Source: Canibacter sp052085365 (GTDB lineage Bacteria > Actinomycetota > Actinomycetes > Actinomycetales > Microbacteriaceae). Taken from it: a DNA stretch of 64,000 bases. Location: the NCBI GenBank assembly GCA_052085365.1, contig JBQDFP010000002.1, positions 62,001 through 126,000 of the forward strand, written 5' to 3'. Under the pieces are notes generated by a model. The model made no database searches and was not told the origin of the DNA. It saw only the letters and a list, made by a program, of their open reading frames with translations. Both the position numbers and the translations under genes were made by a program. Below are positions 52,410-61,426 of the stretch, in pieces. Numbering within the stretch: the stretch's first letter is position 1; each line of letters begins with the position of its first letter.

Positions 52410-54134
52410 TTGGAAACACTCACCCCGGAGTCCCGTGCAGCAGCATTGGACCAGATGTCAAACGGGACAAGCCTCGACGTGCTGGTCGTAGGCGGGGGTA
52501 TAACCGGAGCCGGTATTGCGCTTGAGGCCGCTTCTCGTGGTCTCAAAACCGGAATTGTTGAAGCTCAAGATTGGGCATCCGGTACATCTTCGAGATCTTC
52601 CAAACTCATTCACGGTGGATTGCGCTACCTCGAAATGCTTGATTTCAGTTTGGTAAGGGAAGCGCTGAAAGAACGCGAACTGCTGCTTACGACGATCGCA
52701 CCTAACTTAGTCAAACAAGTCCCATTCCTATACCCGCTGAAACGTAGGATAGTGGACCGTTTGGTTGTCGGTATGGGGATCGCTCTGTATGACGCTCTTG
52801 CGTCACTTGGACGTGGAAAACGAGCAACCCCATTCCATAAACATTATTCACAGGCGAAGCTTCAACATGCATTTCCAGGAATCCAGATTGGTGCGTCAGT
52901 TGGAGCAATCGAGTATTGGGATGCGAAGGTAGACGACGCACGACTGGTCTTTACCCTCATTCGCACGGCCGTCCAACAAGGGGCGCTTGCAGCAAGTCGC
53001 GCACGCGTTACAAAGCTGGTGAAAGACGCCAATGGCACTGTTTCAGGAGCTGAAGTTCTGGACCTCGAAACTGATGATACAAAATATATTCAAGCGCGTA
53101 CTGTAATTGCGGCTTCAGGAGTGTGGACAGAGAAAACAGAAGCACTCGTTGAGAGCGACCAAAAACTTAAAGTACTTGCTTCCAAAGGCGTACACATTAC
53201 TGTTCCTCGGGAACGCATCGATGGAAACAAAGGCATAATTCTCAAGCTTAAGAAATCAGTGCTGTTTATTATTCCTTGGAACAGTCACTGGCTTATTGGC
53301 ACGACAGACACACCCTACTCTCACGATTTACAACATCCAGTTGGTACCTCGGCCGATATTGATTACATCCTCGAACAAGCCAATTCGATACTGAAATCGA
53401 AACTCACCACGAGTGACGTCTTAGGGGTTTTTGCCGGGTTGCGGCCTTTGCTTCAGCCCGCCAAGAGCGCACCGTCAACAAAAATTTCGCGTGAGCATAC
53501 GGTTGCCGAACCGGCTCCAGGTTTCGTTGTCATTGCCGGGGGCAAACTAACGACCTACAGACCAATGGCAGAGGACGCGATTGACTTCATGCTGGGTGAA
53601 GACAATATCCAAAAGCACCCATCAGTGACGAGGAACCTGCCGTTAGCTGGCGCGTTGAATTACAAAGAGATAAAAGAAGACCTCGACGAGGAGCTTCAGC
53701 AACTGGGAATCAGTAGTTTCCACCGCGATAGCCTTCTCGAACGGTATGGGACAAACGTCACTGAGGTTCTGGAGCTGATGCGTGATGACGAAAGCTTGCA
53801 GCACCAGCTAGAGCATGCTCCAGATTATTTGCGAGCTGAAATTGTATACGCGGCACAGAGCGAAATGGTTCTCCATCTCGACGACGTGATGTCTCGCCGA
53901 ACTCGAATTAGTAATGTCACCAAAGAAAAAGGTCTGGATGCGGTCGAGGAGATCATTGACCTGATTAGTCCGATATTGGGGTGGACCAAGCATCGTTGCA
54001 ACGAGGAACGAGCAGAATATATGAAACTTTCACAGTTCGAAATGAACTGTGAAGAAGTCCACAGTGATCGTGACACGGTGAGCCTGTTGCAAGGATTCAC
54101 AAGCAGCCGTAAAGACAGGTGGGCAGTTTTGTGA
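52410..54134 (+). CDS. glpD: FAD-dependent glycerol-3-phosphate dehydrogenase-like protein
   Basis: 574 residues. FAD loop VVGGGITGAGIALEAASRG (in part) near residue 30, then WASGTSSRSSKLIHGGLRYLE, the family signature, and SHWLIGTTDTPY and GGKLTTYRPMAEDA further on. The C-terminal helical domain of GlpD is present. TTG 52410 is chosen: AGGAGAG lies six bases upstream, and the protein begins just before the conserved part. GlpD oxidises glycerol 3-phosphate to dihydroxyacetone phosphate and reduces quinone. First gene of the SorC-controlled unit. Confidence 0.88.
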   Translation: METLTPESRAAALDQMSNGTSLDVLVVGGGITGAGIALEAASRGLKTGIVEAQDWASGTSSRSSKLIHGGLRYLEMLDFSLVREALKERELLLTTIAPNLVKQVPFLYPLKRRIVDRLVVGMGIALYDALASLGRGKRATPFHKHYSQAKLQHAFPGIQIGASVGAIEYWDAKVDDARLVFTLIRTAVQQGALAASRARVTKLVKDANGTVSGAEVLDLETDDTKYIQARTVIAASGVWTEKTEALVESDQKLKVLASKGVHITVPRERIDGNKGIILKLKKSVLFIIPWNSHWLIGTTDTPYSHDLQHPVGTSADIDYILEQANSILKSKLTTSDVLGVFAGLRPLLQPAKSAPSTKISREHTVAEPAPGFVVIAGGKLTTYRPMAEDAIDFMLGEDNIQKHPSVTRNLPLAGALNYKEIKEDLDEELQQLGISSFHRDSLLERYGTNVTEVLELMRDDESLQHQLEHAPDYLRAEIVYAAQSEMVLHLDDVMSRRTRISNVTKEKGLDAVEEIIDLISPILGWTKHRCNEERAEYMKLSQFEMNCEEVHSDRDTVSLLQGFTSSRKDRWAVL

Positions 54135-54240
54135 GGCGTGAATACACCACAGGCTGAGTAGATTTTTTGATCGCGCAAACTCCGCTTCACAGTGTAGTGA
54201 ATATCAAAATACATCTACCTCACCTGTAGAGGAGGACCTA

Positions 54241-54306
54241 TTGGAAACTGAAAGAAAAACGAACAATCACAATTTCAATGACGAAAAATTTATGAGAAGG
54301 GCTTGA
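54241..54306 (+). CDS. Possible 21-residue leader peptide before the receptor gene
   Basis: A TTG codon at 54241 follows GAGGAGGACCTA, a better ribosome site than that of most genes here, and opens 21 codons (METERKTNNHNFNDEKFMRR and A) to TGA 54304-54306. The stop is one base before the receptor ATG. The peptide is charged and rich in Asn/Lys, with no known family. It may couple translation to the receptor or act as a regulatory upstream frame; chance cannot be excluded. Confidence 0.45.
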   Translation: METERKTNNHNFNDEKFMRRA

Positions 54307-54307
54307 A

Positions 54308-55357
54308 ATGACTGCCAAATCAGTACGAAGAGGAATCGCGGTTGGAGCAATTGTCGCGACTGGACTGTTTGCGACAGCCTGCAGCGGCGGCGGCACCGGA
54401 AACCCCGACGATGAAATCGGAACTATTAACTTTTACTCCCCGGAAACTGCGGACATGACCGAGGAAATTGCCCGGGCATTTGAGGAGCAGGTTGGCGGTC
54501 AAGTGAATGTTACTTATGGCGGAACCGGTGACATTGTGAACCGTCTTCAGGCAGAGAAATCGAATCCGCGAGGCGATATTTGGTATGGCGGCGGCGGCTG
54601 GATTCCATTTGAATTTGCCAAGGATGAAGGGCTGCTGGCGGAGTACACTCCGGAGCCTGCCCAGGACTGGGAACAGTTCGAAGGTCCTATCCAGATGTAT
54701 GAAGATGATTGGTACTGGACCGGTGCTGATGTCTTTACTCTGGGACTCTCGTACGATACTGAAGAGTTCGAAGAAAGTGAGCTGCCACAGACCTGGGAAG
54801 AACTTGCGGATGATAAGTGGAAAGACCGCTTCCAGCTTCCTAACCCGGCAGCCTCAGGTACGGCAACCTTGTTTGTGCTGAGCCAGATGATGGCCTTTGG
54901 GGAAGATGAGGCCTGGGAATATTTTGACAAGATCGTAGAAAATGCTCAGGCTATACCTGACTCCGGAGCTGGGCCTACGCAGGCAGTTGCCCAGGGTGAG
55001 GCAGATCTCGGTGTGGCATTTGAATTCATGCCTTACCAGCTCGAAGAACAGCAAGGTGCGACCACCGGTTTCTTTATTCCTGAAGAGACTCCGGTGCTTG
55101 TGAACCCGATCACGCTTATTGCTGATGGCCCCAACCCTGAAGGCGCTAAGAAGTTTATGGACTGGTTCTTGAGCCCTGAGGGTGCACAAGTTCGAGCTGA
55201 CTGGCAGTACCTGCCCACCACTACAGAAGGTGTTGATGTAGGGATCCCGCTCGAGGTCAGCCAGATCGTAGACCATTCGATGGAAATGGATGTCGAATGG
55301 ACTGCTGATAACTATGACCGCGTGCGGTCAGAGTGGAATGATCGATATGCAAACTAA
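54308..55357 (+). CDS. Ferric/organophosphate-type ABC substrate-binding lipoprotein
   Basis: 349 residues. The signal peptide ends in FATAC (Cys about 25). Family features: GTINFYSPETADMTEEIARAFEEQVGG, YGGTGDIVNRLQAEKSNPRGDIWYGGGG, LPQTWEELADDKWKDRFQLPNPAASGTA, and PNPEGAKKFMDWFLSPEGAQ. At the site where ferric receptors carry a tyrosine pair the sequence reads GVAFEFMPYQLEEQ, which does not fit iron. The sugar-phosphate receptor AfuA and phosphonate receptors belong to the same family. GAAGGG lies upstream of the ATG. Its ATPase and permease follow. Confidence 0.87.
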   Translation: MTAKSVRRGIAVGAIVATGLFATACSGGGTGNPDDEIGTINFYSPETADMTEEIARAFEEQVGGQVNVTYGGTGDIVNRLQAEKSNPRGDIWYGGGGWIPFEFAKDEGLLAEYTPEPAQDWEQFEGPIQMYEDDWYWTGADVFTLGLSYDTEEFEESELPQTWEELADDKWKDRFQLPNPAASGTATLFVLSQMMAFGEDEAWEYFDKIVENAQAIPDSGAGPTQAVAQGEADLGVAFEFMPYQLEEQQGATTGFFIPEETPVLVNPITLIADGPNPEGAKKFMDWFLSPEGAQVRADWQYLPTTTEGVDVGIPLEVSQIVDHSMEMDVEWTADNYDRVRSEWNDRYAN

Positions 55358-56567
55358 GGATGCTGAAGTATTGACTCCAGAACTGAAAGCAAGTCAGCCG
55401 CAGCCGTTTCTGAAACTTGATCGCCTAGAAAAGCGGTTTGGTGATGTTTCTGCAGTTGACTCCGTCGATATCGAAGTAGGTCGGGGAGAGTTTTTCTCTC
55501 TCCTCGGCCCTTCGGGCTGCGGGAAGACCACCACAATGCGTTGTATCGCAGGGTTCGAAGAACCGAGCAGTGGAGACATCCTTGTTGACGGGAAATCTGT
55601 ACTCGGACGTCATCCTGCTGAGCGTAATACGGGTATGGTGTTCCAAAACTATGCACTGTTCCCTCACTACAACGTGTACCGGAATGTCGCATATGGCTTG
55701 ATTATGGAGCAATTGCGGGGAAAACAGAAACTTCGCGCCATATCTAACTTATTCAGCGGTCGAAGAGCGGAACGTGACGCAACTATTAGTGCGCGAGTTG
55801 AAGAGGCACTAGAACAGGTACACCTGACCGGCTATGAAAGTAGAAAGATTACTGAGCTTTCAGGTGGACAGCAGCAACGCGTTGCCCTCGCTCGTGCTCT
55901 AGTGAAGCGCCCATCGTTGCTTCTCATGGACGAACCACTTTCGAATCTTGACGCAGGTCTGCGTAATGAGATGCGAACTGTCATACGAGACATACAAAGA
56001 GAAGTGGGCATTACGACGCTTTTTGTGACTCATGATCAAGAAGAGGCCATGAGTATGGCTGACCGAGTTGCGCTTATGAAAGACGGAAAAATCATTCAGT
56101 GCGCTGAACCGAGTGAGCTGTATGAACGGCCAGCAAACGCTTGGGCAGCGAAGTTCGTCGGAAAATCTAACCTTCTTCAGGGAGTGCCTTCGACAGCTTC
56201 TCAGGGCAACGCTAGCTACATAAATATCAACGGTGAAAAGGTTCACACTGATGACCCTGTGGAAGTAGATGCAACCGAAGTTACCGTCATGATTCGTCCC
56301 GAGGACCTCCGTATTCGGTCGAGAAGTGGACAAGAACCAGAGCATGAAAAAGCCGGTGACAGAAACGCATTCCAAGGGGAAATCATTCAGACCACTTACT
56401 TAGGTGGGGAAGTTGTCTATCTGGTGAAGACTCCACTTGGGGAGTTGGAAGCTGAAGACACCTTTGGGGGACCCGGGACGATTTACGAAGCCGGAACCAC
56501 AGTCGTTGTAGAGGCTTCGCCGTCACGTGTTCATCTGTTGAAGGCAACGAGTATTGGAGCAGTATGA
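55347..56567 (+). CDS. ABC transporter ATP-binding protein, ferric/organophosphate type
   Basis: About 406 residues. Walker A GPSGCGKTT, Q-loop FQNYALFPHYNVYRNVAYG, signature LSGGQQQRVALARALV, Walker B LLLMDEPLSNLD and switch HDQEEAMSMADRV. A C-terminal TOBE-like domain follows from about residue 270. It contains an unusual Arg/Lys-rich insert between Q-loop and signature (GKQKLRAISNLFSGRRAERD). ATG 55347 has GAGTGGA nine bases before it; ATG 55338 is an alternative. It overlaps the receptor end and, by ATGA, the permease start. Confidence 0.9.
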   Translation: MQTKDAEVLTPELKASQPQPFLKLDRLEKRFGDVSAVDSVDIEVGRGEFFSLLGPSGCGKTTTMRCIAGFEEPSSGDILVDGKSVLGRHPAERNTGMVFQNYALFPHYNVYRNVAYGLIMEQLRGKQKLRAISNLFSGRRAERDATISARVEEALEQVHLTGYESRKITELSGGQQQRVALARALVKRPSLLLMDEPLSNLDAGLRNEMRTVIRDIQREVGITTLFVTHDQEEAMSMADRVALMKDGKIIQCAEPSELYERPANAWAAKFVGKSNLLQGVPSTASQGNASYININGEKVHTDDPVEVDATEVTVMIRPEDLRIRSRSGQEPEHEKAGDRNAFQGEIIQTTYLGGEVVYLVKTPLGELEAEDTFGGPGTIYEAGTTVVVEASPSRVHLLKATSIGAV

Positions 56568-58336
56568 CTGCCGAGACTGGATTAGCGTTAGATTCAACGC
56601 CTCAAAATTTAGATAAATCGAAGTCGAAAGGACCTAAGAAAAAGAAGAAGGACGGCGTGATCACACTGATGATCATTGTCGTGTGGCTGTTCTTTCTTCT
56701 TTTCCTGATTCTCCCGCTTGGTTCGCTGCTTCTGGTAGGAATCACTGGCGAACAAGTAGACATTCTCGGTGCCATATTCAGCTCAGAACTTCGATCGAAT
56801 TTATTCCAAGCGTTGGGTGGATCCAGTGTGTCCAACGTGACGGATGTGCTCAGTAAACCCGCGTATTCCGCGGCAACCATCAATAGCCTCAAACTGTCGT
56901 TGTTGGTAGCGACGATCACAACAGTGATCTCGATGCCAATCGCTTACGGCTTGGCTCGCACGAAGATGCCACTTAAGAAGCTGATTTCGGTTTTGTGTAC
57001 GATGCCTGTCGTTGTGCCAACGATGGTTGGAGCTGCCGGACTGATTATTATGTTTGGAAAATCGGGCTGGGCGACAATGTTGTGGCAAAAACTCGGAGGC
57101 GAGGGTGTGCCGTTTAATGTCTATTCGATGACAGGGATTGTCATTGTAATGATATTTTTCCTGTTCCCCTTCGTTCTCTGGCCCATGGTTGCTGCTTTTA
57201 GAGTTGCTGATGGGTCGATTGAGAACGCGTCGAAGAGCCTCGGTGCGAAAGGAATTGTGTCATTTCTGACGGCAACATTGCCCTTGGCAATTCCAGGAAT
57301 CGCTTCGGCAGCACTTCTTGTGTTTGCAATCGCCTTCGCTGACTTTGGCGCCGCAATAATATTGGCGCCTGCCAAGCTGAACTTGGTTGTTGTGCAGGCA
57401 TATCGTGAAGTTTCAGGGTTCTTCAACTGGGGCGGAGCCTCAATCCTAGTGATGCTCATGATTGCGATCGTCGTGATCTTTTTCATGTTGCAGCGCTGGG
57501 TGGTAAAAGGGCGCGATTACAGCACTCTCACTTCCAAAGGCTCACGAATTGAACTCAACGACTCCCCAATTCTGTGTCGCATACTGACAATTTATTCGCT
57601 GATCGTTGTCTTGATCCCGACTCTGATCATCTTGTCGGTAGGACTCCAATCGTTTGCTCGTCGTTGGCGCGATAGTATCTTGCCGAACGAGTGGACGCTA
57701 CGTCACTATAAATTGGTGTTGGGCCCTGGAATAGACAACATCACTAACACACTAATTCTGAGCTCAGGGGCACTCTTCCTGACCGTAATATTTGGTGCGT
57801 TTATTGCGTATATCGTGCGGAGAAATAACGCACGTGGGTTGGATTTCATTTCGACCCTACCGTTGATTGTGCCCGGAGTTGCGCTTGGTATTGCGCTCAT
57901 TCTGTCGTTTAATGCGGGGCCTCTTGCTCTCAGTGGTACTGCTCTGCTTCTCGTATTCGCGTACTCTATCCGGCGACTTCCGTATATGCTTCGATCTGTT
58001 TCGGGCACGATGCAGGCGATTGGTATTGAAGTTGAGGAAGCTGCTGGGAGTCTTGGAGCATCTCGACTTACGACGCTGTGGACAATAATTTTCCCATTGT
58101 TGCGCCCTGGACTACTGGCTGGCGGAGTTCTTGTATTCAGCACCGTTGTGAAAGAAACGAGCTTGAGTATTCTGCTTGCCCCGGCAAGTTGGAAACCGAT
58201 GAGTACTAGAATCTTTGAATCTCTTGCTCGAGGGGAGCTATTTACGGCCTCCGCTCTATCAGTCATTCTGATTCTGCTTGTTCTCGTGCTCCAACAGGTC
58301 GCAAACAAGATCTCTGGCGGTGTGGAAAGTAGCTGA
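56564..58336 (+). CDS. Fused two-domain ABC permease, ferric/organophosphate type
   Basis: 590 residues with about 12 membrane helices. A Lys-rich cytoplasmic start (KSKSKGPKKKKKDG) is followed by two permease halves with docking loops NASKSLGAKGIVSFLTATLPLA and EEAAGSLGASRLTTLWTIIFPLL. It is a paralogue in layout of the permease at 752-2605 but clearly distinct in sequence. It is coupled to its ATPase; a HAD phosphatase gene follows after 227 bases. Confidence 0.9.
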   Translation: MTAETGLALDSTPQNLDKSKSKGPKKKKKDGVITLMIIVVWLFFLLFLILPLGSLLLVGITGEQVDILGAIFSSELRSNLFQALGGSSVSNVTDVLSKPAYSAATINSLKLSLLVATITTVISMPIAYGLARTKMPLKKLISVLCTMPVVVPTMVGAAGLIIMFGKSGWATMLWQKLGGEGVPFNVYSMTGIVIVMIFFLFPFVLWPMVAAFRVADGSIENASKSLGAKGIVSFLTATLPLAIPGIASAALLVFAIAFADFGAAIILAPAKLNLVVVQAYREVSGFFNWGGASILVMLMIAIVVIFFMLQRWVVKGRDYSTLTSKGSRIELNDSPILCRILTIYSLIVVLIPTLIILSVGLQSFARRWRDSILPNEWTLRHYKLVLGPGIDNITNTLILSSGALFLTVIFGAFIAYIVRRNNARGLDFISTLPLIVPGVALGIALILSFNAGPLALSGTALLLVFAYSIRRLPYMLRSVSGTMQAIGIEVEEAAGSLGASRLTTLWTIIFPLLRPGLLAGGVLVFSTVVKETSLSILLAPASWKPMSTRIFESLARGELFTASALSVILILLVLVLQQVANKISGGVESS

Positions 58337-58470
58337 TGAACTAGACGCGACATTCTAAAGACGAATTTTTTGTCGCGGTGTTGACCTGAACCTTATTTGG
58401 TTCTCTCTGTAAGACGCTCTGAATCCTTAGGACGCAGCGCGCAGTTTGTTGCGCCCAATTTACCCAGTTC

Positions 58471-58513
58471 AAGGCATAGCGTTACCAACGCCTGCCTCGT
58501 AGCGCCATGCCTT
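58471..58513. other. Hairpin between the permease and the HAD phosphatase
   Basis: AAGGCATAGCGTTAC and GTAGCGCCATGCCTT pair over 15 positions with one mismatch and one G-T pair, around a 13-base loop. No T-run follows. It could slow transcription, protect the upstream message or be a terminator of a different kind. Confidence 0.45.
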
Positions 58514-58563
58514 GCAGAGCTAATGATCCAGAGGGATTTTTGGAAAATAGGAGGCCAGTCGGT

Positions 58564-59364
58564 ATGAGACTGACATGGTACGAAGCATATGTCTTCGATA
58601 TGGATGGCACGATCTACCTTGGTTCTGAGTTGCTCGATGGAGCGAAGCAGCTTATTGACAAGCTTAGAGAGCGTGAAATTCCCGTTCGTTATGTGACCAA
58701 CAACCCGTCACTTTCCCCGGAACAGTATGCGGAAAAGCTTACAAGTCTTGGGTTAGCGACAGACGAACACGAGGTTTTTAACACTCTTGAAGTATCGGTG
58801 AACTGGCTTAAAAAGCATGAGCCTGACCAGACTGTATATCCAATTGCAGGGCCGGAGTTAGTGAAGGCGCTTAAAGATAATGGAATGCGTTTAAGCTCGG
58901 ATCCGAATGAAGTTGACATCGTTCTTGCTTCATATGACCGAAACTTTAACTACGAGAAGCTCTCCGTTGCCTTTCAAGCTTTATGGCGAAAGGACGATGT
59001 CCGTTTGATGGCAACAAACCCTGACGTCTATTGTCCGTTGCCTGGCGGGAGCGGAGAACCAGATACTGGATCTATTGTCGCTGCAATTAGCGCTGCGAGC
59101 GGGGCCGAACTCGACAGACATTTCGGAAAGCCAAACGCCGAGATGGTTGAAGTAGCGCTGCAAGAGATCGGGGTGGATCCTGAGAACGCAGTGATGGTGG
59201 GCGACCGTCTCGCGACTGATATCCAAATGGCCCATGCCGCGGGGTGTGATTCAGCTCTGGTGCTGACGGGAGACTCCAACGCTCAAGAGGTAGATGCCCT
59301 CCCGTTGGAATTGCGGCCAACCCATATGATCGAGACTCTCGCAAAACTTATCCCGGATGGTTAG
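58564..59364 (+). CDS. NagD-type HAD (IIA) phosphatase, glycerol-phosphate/phosphoglycolate-like
   Basis: 266 residues. The nucleophile motif is FDMDGTIYLGSELLDGAKQLI, second motif VTNNPSLSPEQYAEKL, Lys near FGKPNAEM, and the last motif MVGDRLATDIQMAHAAGCDSALVLTG. Close relatives dephosphorylate glycerol phosphate, phosphoglycolate or nucleotides, including a mycobacterial glycerol-3-phosphate phosphatase. GGAGG lies nine bases before ATG 58564. Its place after GlpD and the importer suggests that it takes phosphate from the imported compound. Confidence 0.87.
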   Translation: MRLTWYEAYVFDMDGTIYLGSELLDGAKQLIDKLREREIPVRYVTNNPSLSPEQYAEKLTSLGLATDEHEVFNTLEVSVNWLKKHEPDQTVYPIAGPELVKALKDNGMRLSSDPNEVDIVLASYDRNFNYEKLSVAFQALWRKDDVRLMATNPDVYCPLPGGSGEPDTGSIVAAISAASGAELDRHFGKPNAEMVEVALQEIGVDPENAVMVGDRLATDIQMAHAAGCDSALVLTGDSNAQEVDALPLELRPTHMIETLAKLIPDG

Positions 59365-59591
59365 CACCTGCAAACCATCTGACTAGTCGCAGAGCTGAAT
59401 GCTTCGTAAAACCAAGTCTTGCTGATCGCTCAGCTTCCTGGGCGTCGACATTGTCGTGAGTCTTCAGGCAGCCACTGACCAGCCCTGAACTATTAATCGG
59501 GATACAATGAGGCTGCCCCCTGCCGGCGCTCTATCAGTAGTCACGAGCGTCATGGATTCTCGATAACGAGTAGAGCAGTGAAAGGCGTCCC

Positions 59592-60002
59592 ATGACATCA
59601 GAGCAGACACGCGTTCCATCGCTTGAGGAAGTATTGGCCGCGGCCACTGATATTGTCGAAGCCTTTGGCACGACAAATACGGAACAGTACTTTGCCGGCT
59701 TTGCCGAAGACGCGAGTTTCATCTTTCACCCGGAACCCGCGCGTCTGAACTCGCGTCAAGAATACGAGACCCTTTGGAACGGGTGGATTAAGGACGGCTG
59801 GAAAGTGGTGAGTTGTCGTTCTAGTGAACAGTTGGTCCAAACATTTGCCGGCGGTGCGGTATTCTCGCACACGGTGGATACCACCGTTTCGGTCAAGGGG
59901 GCTGAGGAAAGTTACGTCGAACGCGAGTCGATCATCTTCAAGGTTGTTGGTGATGCACTCATCGCGATCCACGAACATCTATCAGCGCCAACGGGGGAGT
60001 AG
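59592..60002 (+). CDS. SnoaL/NTF2-like small protein
   Basis: 136 residues with an NTF2-like cone fold pattern: LEEVLAAATDIVEAFGTTNTEQYFAGFAEDASFIFHPEPAR, LWNGWIKDGWKVVSCRSSEQ and VFSHTVDTTVSVKG..SYVERESIIFKVVGDALIAIHEHLS (parts). Members are enzymes or binding proteins for small polar or aromatic compounds. GAAAGG lies upstream. A TACAAT element near 59502 may be its promoter -10. It starts an operon with an NCS1 permease and a cyclase; its role in it is unknown. Confidence 0.8.
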   Translation: MTSEQTRVPSLEEVLAAATDIVEAFGTTNTEQYFAGFAEDASFIFHPEPARLNSRQEYETLWNGWIKDGWKVVSCRSSEQLVQTFAGGAVFSHTVDTTVSVKGAEESYVERESIIFKVVGDALIAIHEHLSAPTGE

Positions 60003-60008
60003 TTTTCA

Positions 60009-61406
60009 GTGAGCAGTCTTTATCGCAGACTTGAAACACATCTAGAAGAAAATAGTGATGATGCTGGGCCGGTACGTGGCTCCCTCGGCACTCGGCGCGT
60101 GGGAATGATCTGGCTCGCCGCGAATCTCGTGGTGACCACGCTACTGACCGGAACCCTGTTTGTTCCAGGCGTCAGTTTCTCAACAGCATTCAGCATGATC
60201 GTTATTGGCACCGTCGGCGGCATGATTGTGCTGACACTCATTGGCAATATCGGTACACGAACTGGCCTGCCAACTATGGCTGCAAGTCGAGGTGCATTCG
60301 GACTGCGTGGTTCACTGCTCCCTGTCGCGGCAAACGTGCTCATTTTGATGGGCTGGAACTGGGTTCAGGCAATGCTTGCTGGTGTCACGATCAACTTCGT
60401 GATTGCAGAACTGACCGGATTTTCGAGTCCGATCTTGTTCTCGGTGCTGTGCCAAAGTCTTGTGGTGTGCCTCGCAATTTTTGGTCACGAAGGTATCGCG
60501 CGAGTTGAACCGTGGATGGCGCTGCTTATCCTCGGGATCATGGCGTACGTCTTCTTCAAGGCATTCTCGACATTTTCGCTCGGTGAATACCAAGCTATTG
60601 AAGTTGACGGGTCAATCGGACTAACCACCATGACGGTGCTCGACATTGTTATCGCGACCGCAATTTCGTGGACAGTGCTCTCAGCTGATCTGAACCGTCA
60701 CGCTCGCAACACTAAGGCGAGCATGATCGGTTCAGGTGTGGGCTACACGGTTTCGACCGTGCTCTCAATGTCACTCGGCCTGGTCGCGATCTGTTTCGTT
60801 ATTCTGTCGGGCGGTGAAGCGATTGAATTCGACCCGGGAGTTATTGTTGGAAGTTTCGGTACTCCGCTCGCTATCGTGATTTTCTTGTCGGTCATGGCAA
60901 CGAACACCATGGTTGTGTACGGCATGGTGACCTCAGTGATCAATGCTCGTCCAAACTCGAAGTTGAAGTTCCTACCAACTGCTCTCGTGCTCGGAATTAT
61001 CTCGATTCTTGGTTCGACCCTGCTCGGACTGTTGAACTACTTCACGGACTTCCTGGTGACGATCGGTGCATTCTTCGTGCCCGTGTTCGCGATCATGATT
61101 GTCGACTATTACATCATTAAACGTCGTGCCTACATCACCGATATTTTGCGGGCACGTCTTGGTAAGTATTGGTATTCGAATGGCATCAACTGGGCAGCAG
61201 TTGGTGTGTGGATCTTGGGTGCAGTGGCTTCGTATGTGCTGACCTACATTTGGCCGAGCCCAATTGGCGCGACAATTCCGGCATTCGTGATTTCGTTTGT
61301 GTTGTACCTGTTGTTGAGTTTGCCAACTCGCTCGAAGTATCAAAACGACTCACATGCGCACTTGAGTGATCTTGTCGAGAGGGAACGGGCTGCAGGCGCT
61401 GAGTAG
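60009..61406 (+). CDS. NCS1-family nucleobase/allantoin/hydantoin-type permease
   Basis: 465 residues, 12 membrane helices. Family features: RRVGMIWLAANLVVTTLLTGTL, GNIGTRTGLPTMAASRGAFGLRGSLLPVAANVLILMGWNWVQAML, and YYIIKRRAYITDILRA in the late loop. It begins six bases after the SnoaL-like gene. NCS1 transporters import cytosine, purines, hydantoins, allantoin or hydroxymethylpyrimidine with sodium or protons. The neighbouring cyclase suggests a cyclic amide substrate. Confidence 0.88.
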   Translation: MSSLYRRLETHLEENSDDAGPVRGSLGTRRVGMIWLAANLVVTTLLTGTLFVPGVSFSTAFSMIVIGTVGGMIVLTLIGNIGTRTGLPTMAASRGAFGLRGSLLPVAANVLILMGWNWVQAMLAGVTINFVIAELTGFSSPILFSVLCQSLVVCLAIFGHEGIARVEPWMALLILGIMAYVFFKAFSTFSLGEYQAIEVDGSIGLTTMTVLDIVIATAISWTVLSADLNRHARNTKASMIGSGVGYTVSTVLSMSLGLVAICFVILSGGEAIEFDPGVIVGSFGTPLAIVIFLSVMATNTMVVYGMVTSVINARPNSKLKFLPTALVLGIISILGSTLLGLLNYFTDFLVTIGAFFVPVFAIMIVDYYIIKRRAYITDILRARLGKYWYSNGINWAAVGVWILGAVASYVLTYIWPSPIGATIPAFVISFVLYLLLSLPTRSKYQNDSHAHLSDLVERERAAGAE

Positions 61407-61426
61407 TTCATTTGGAGGGATAGGCC

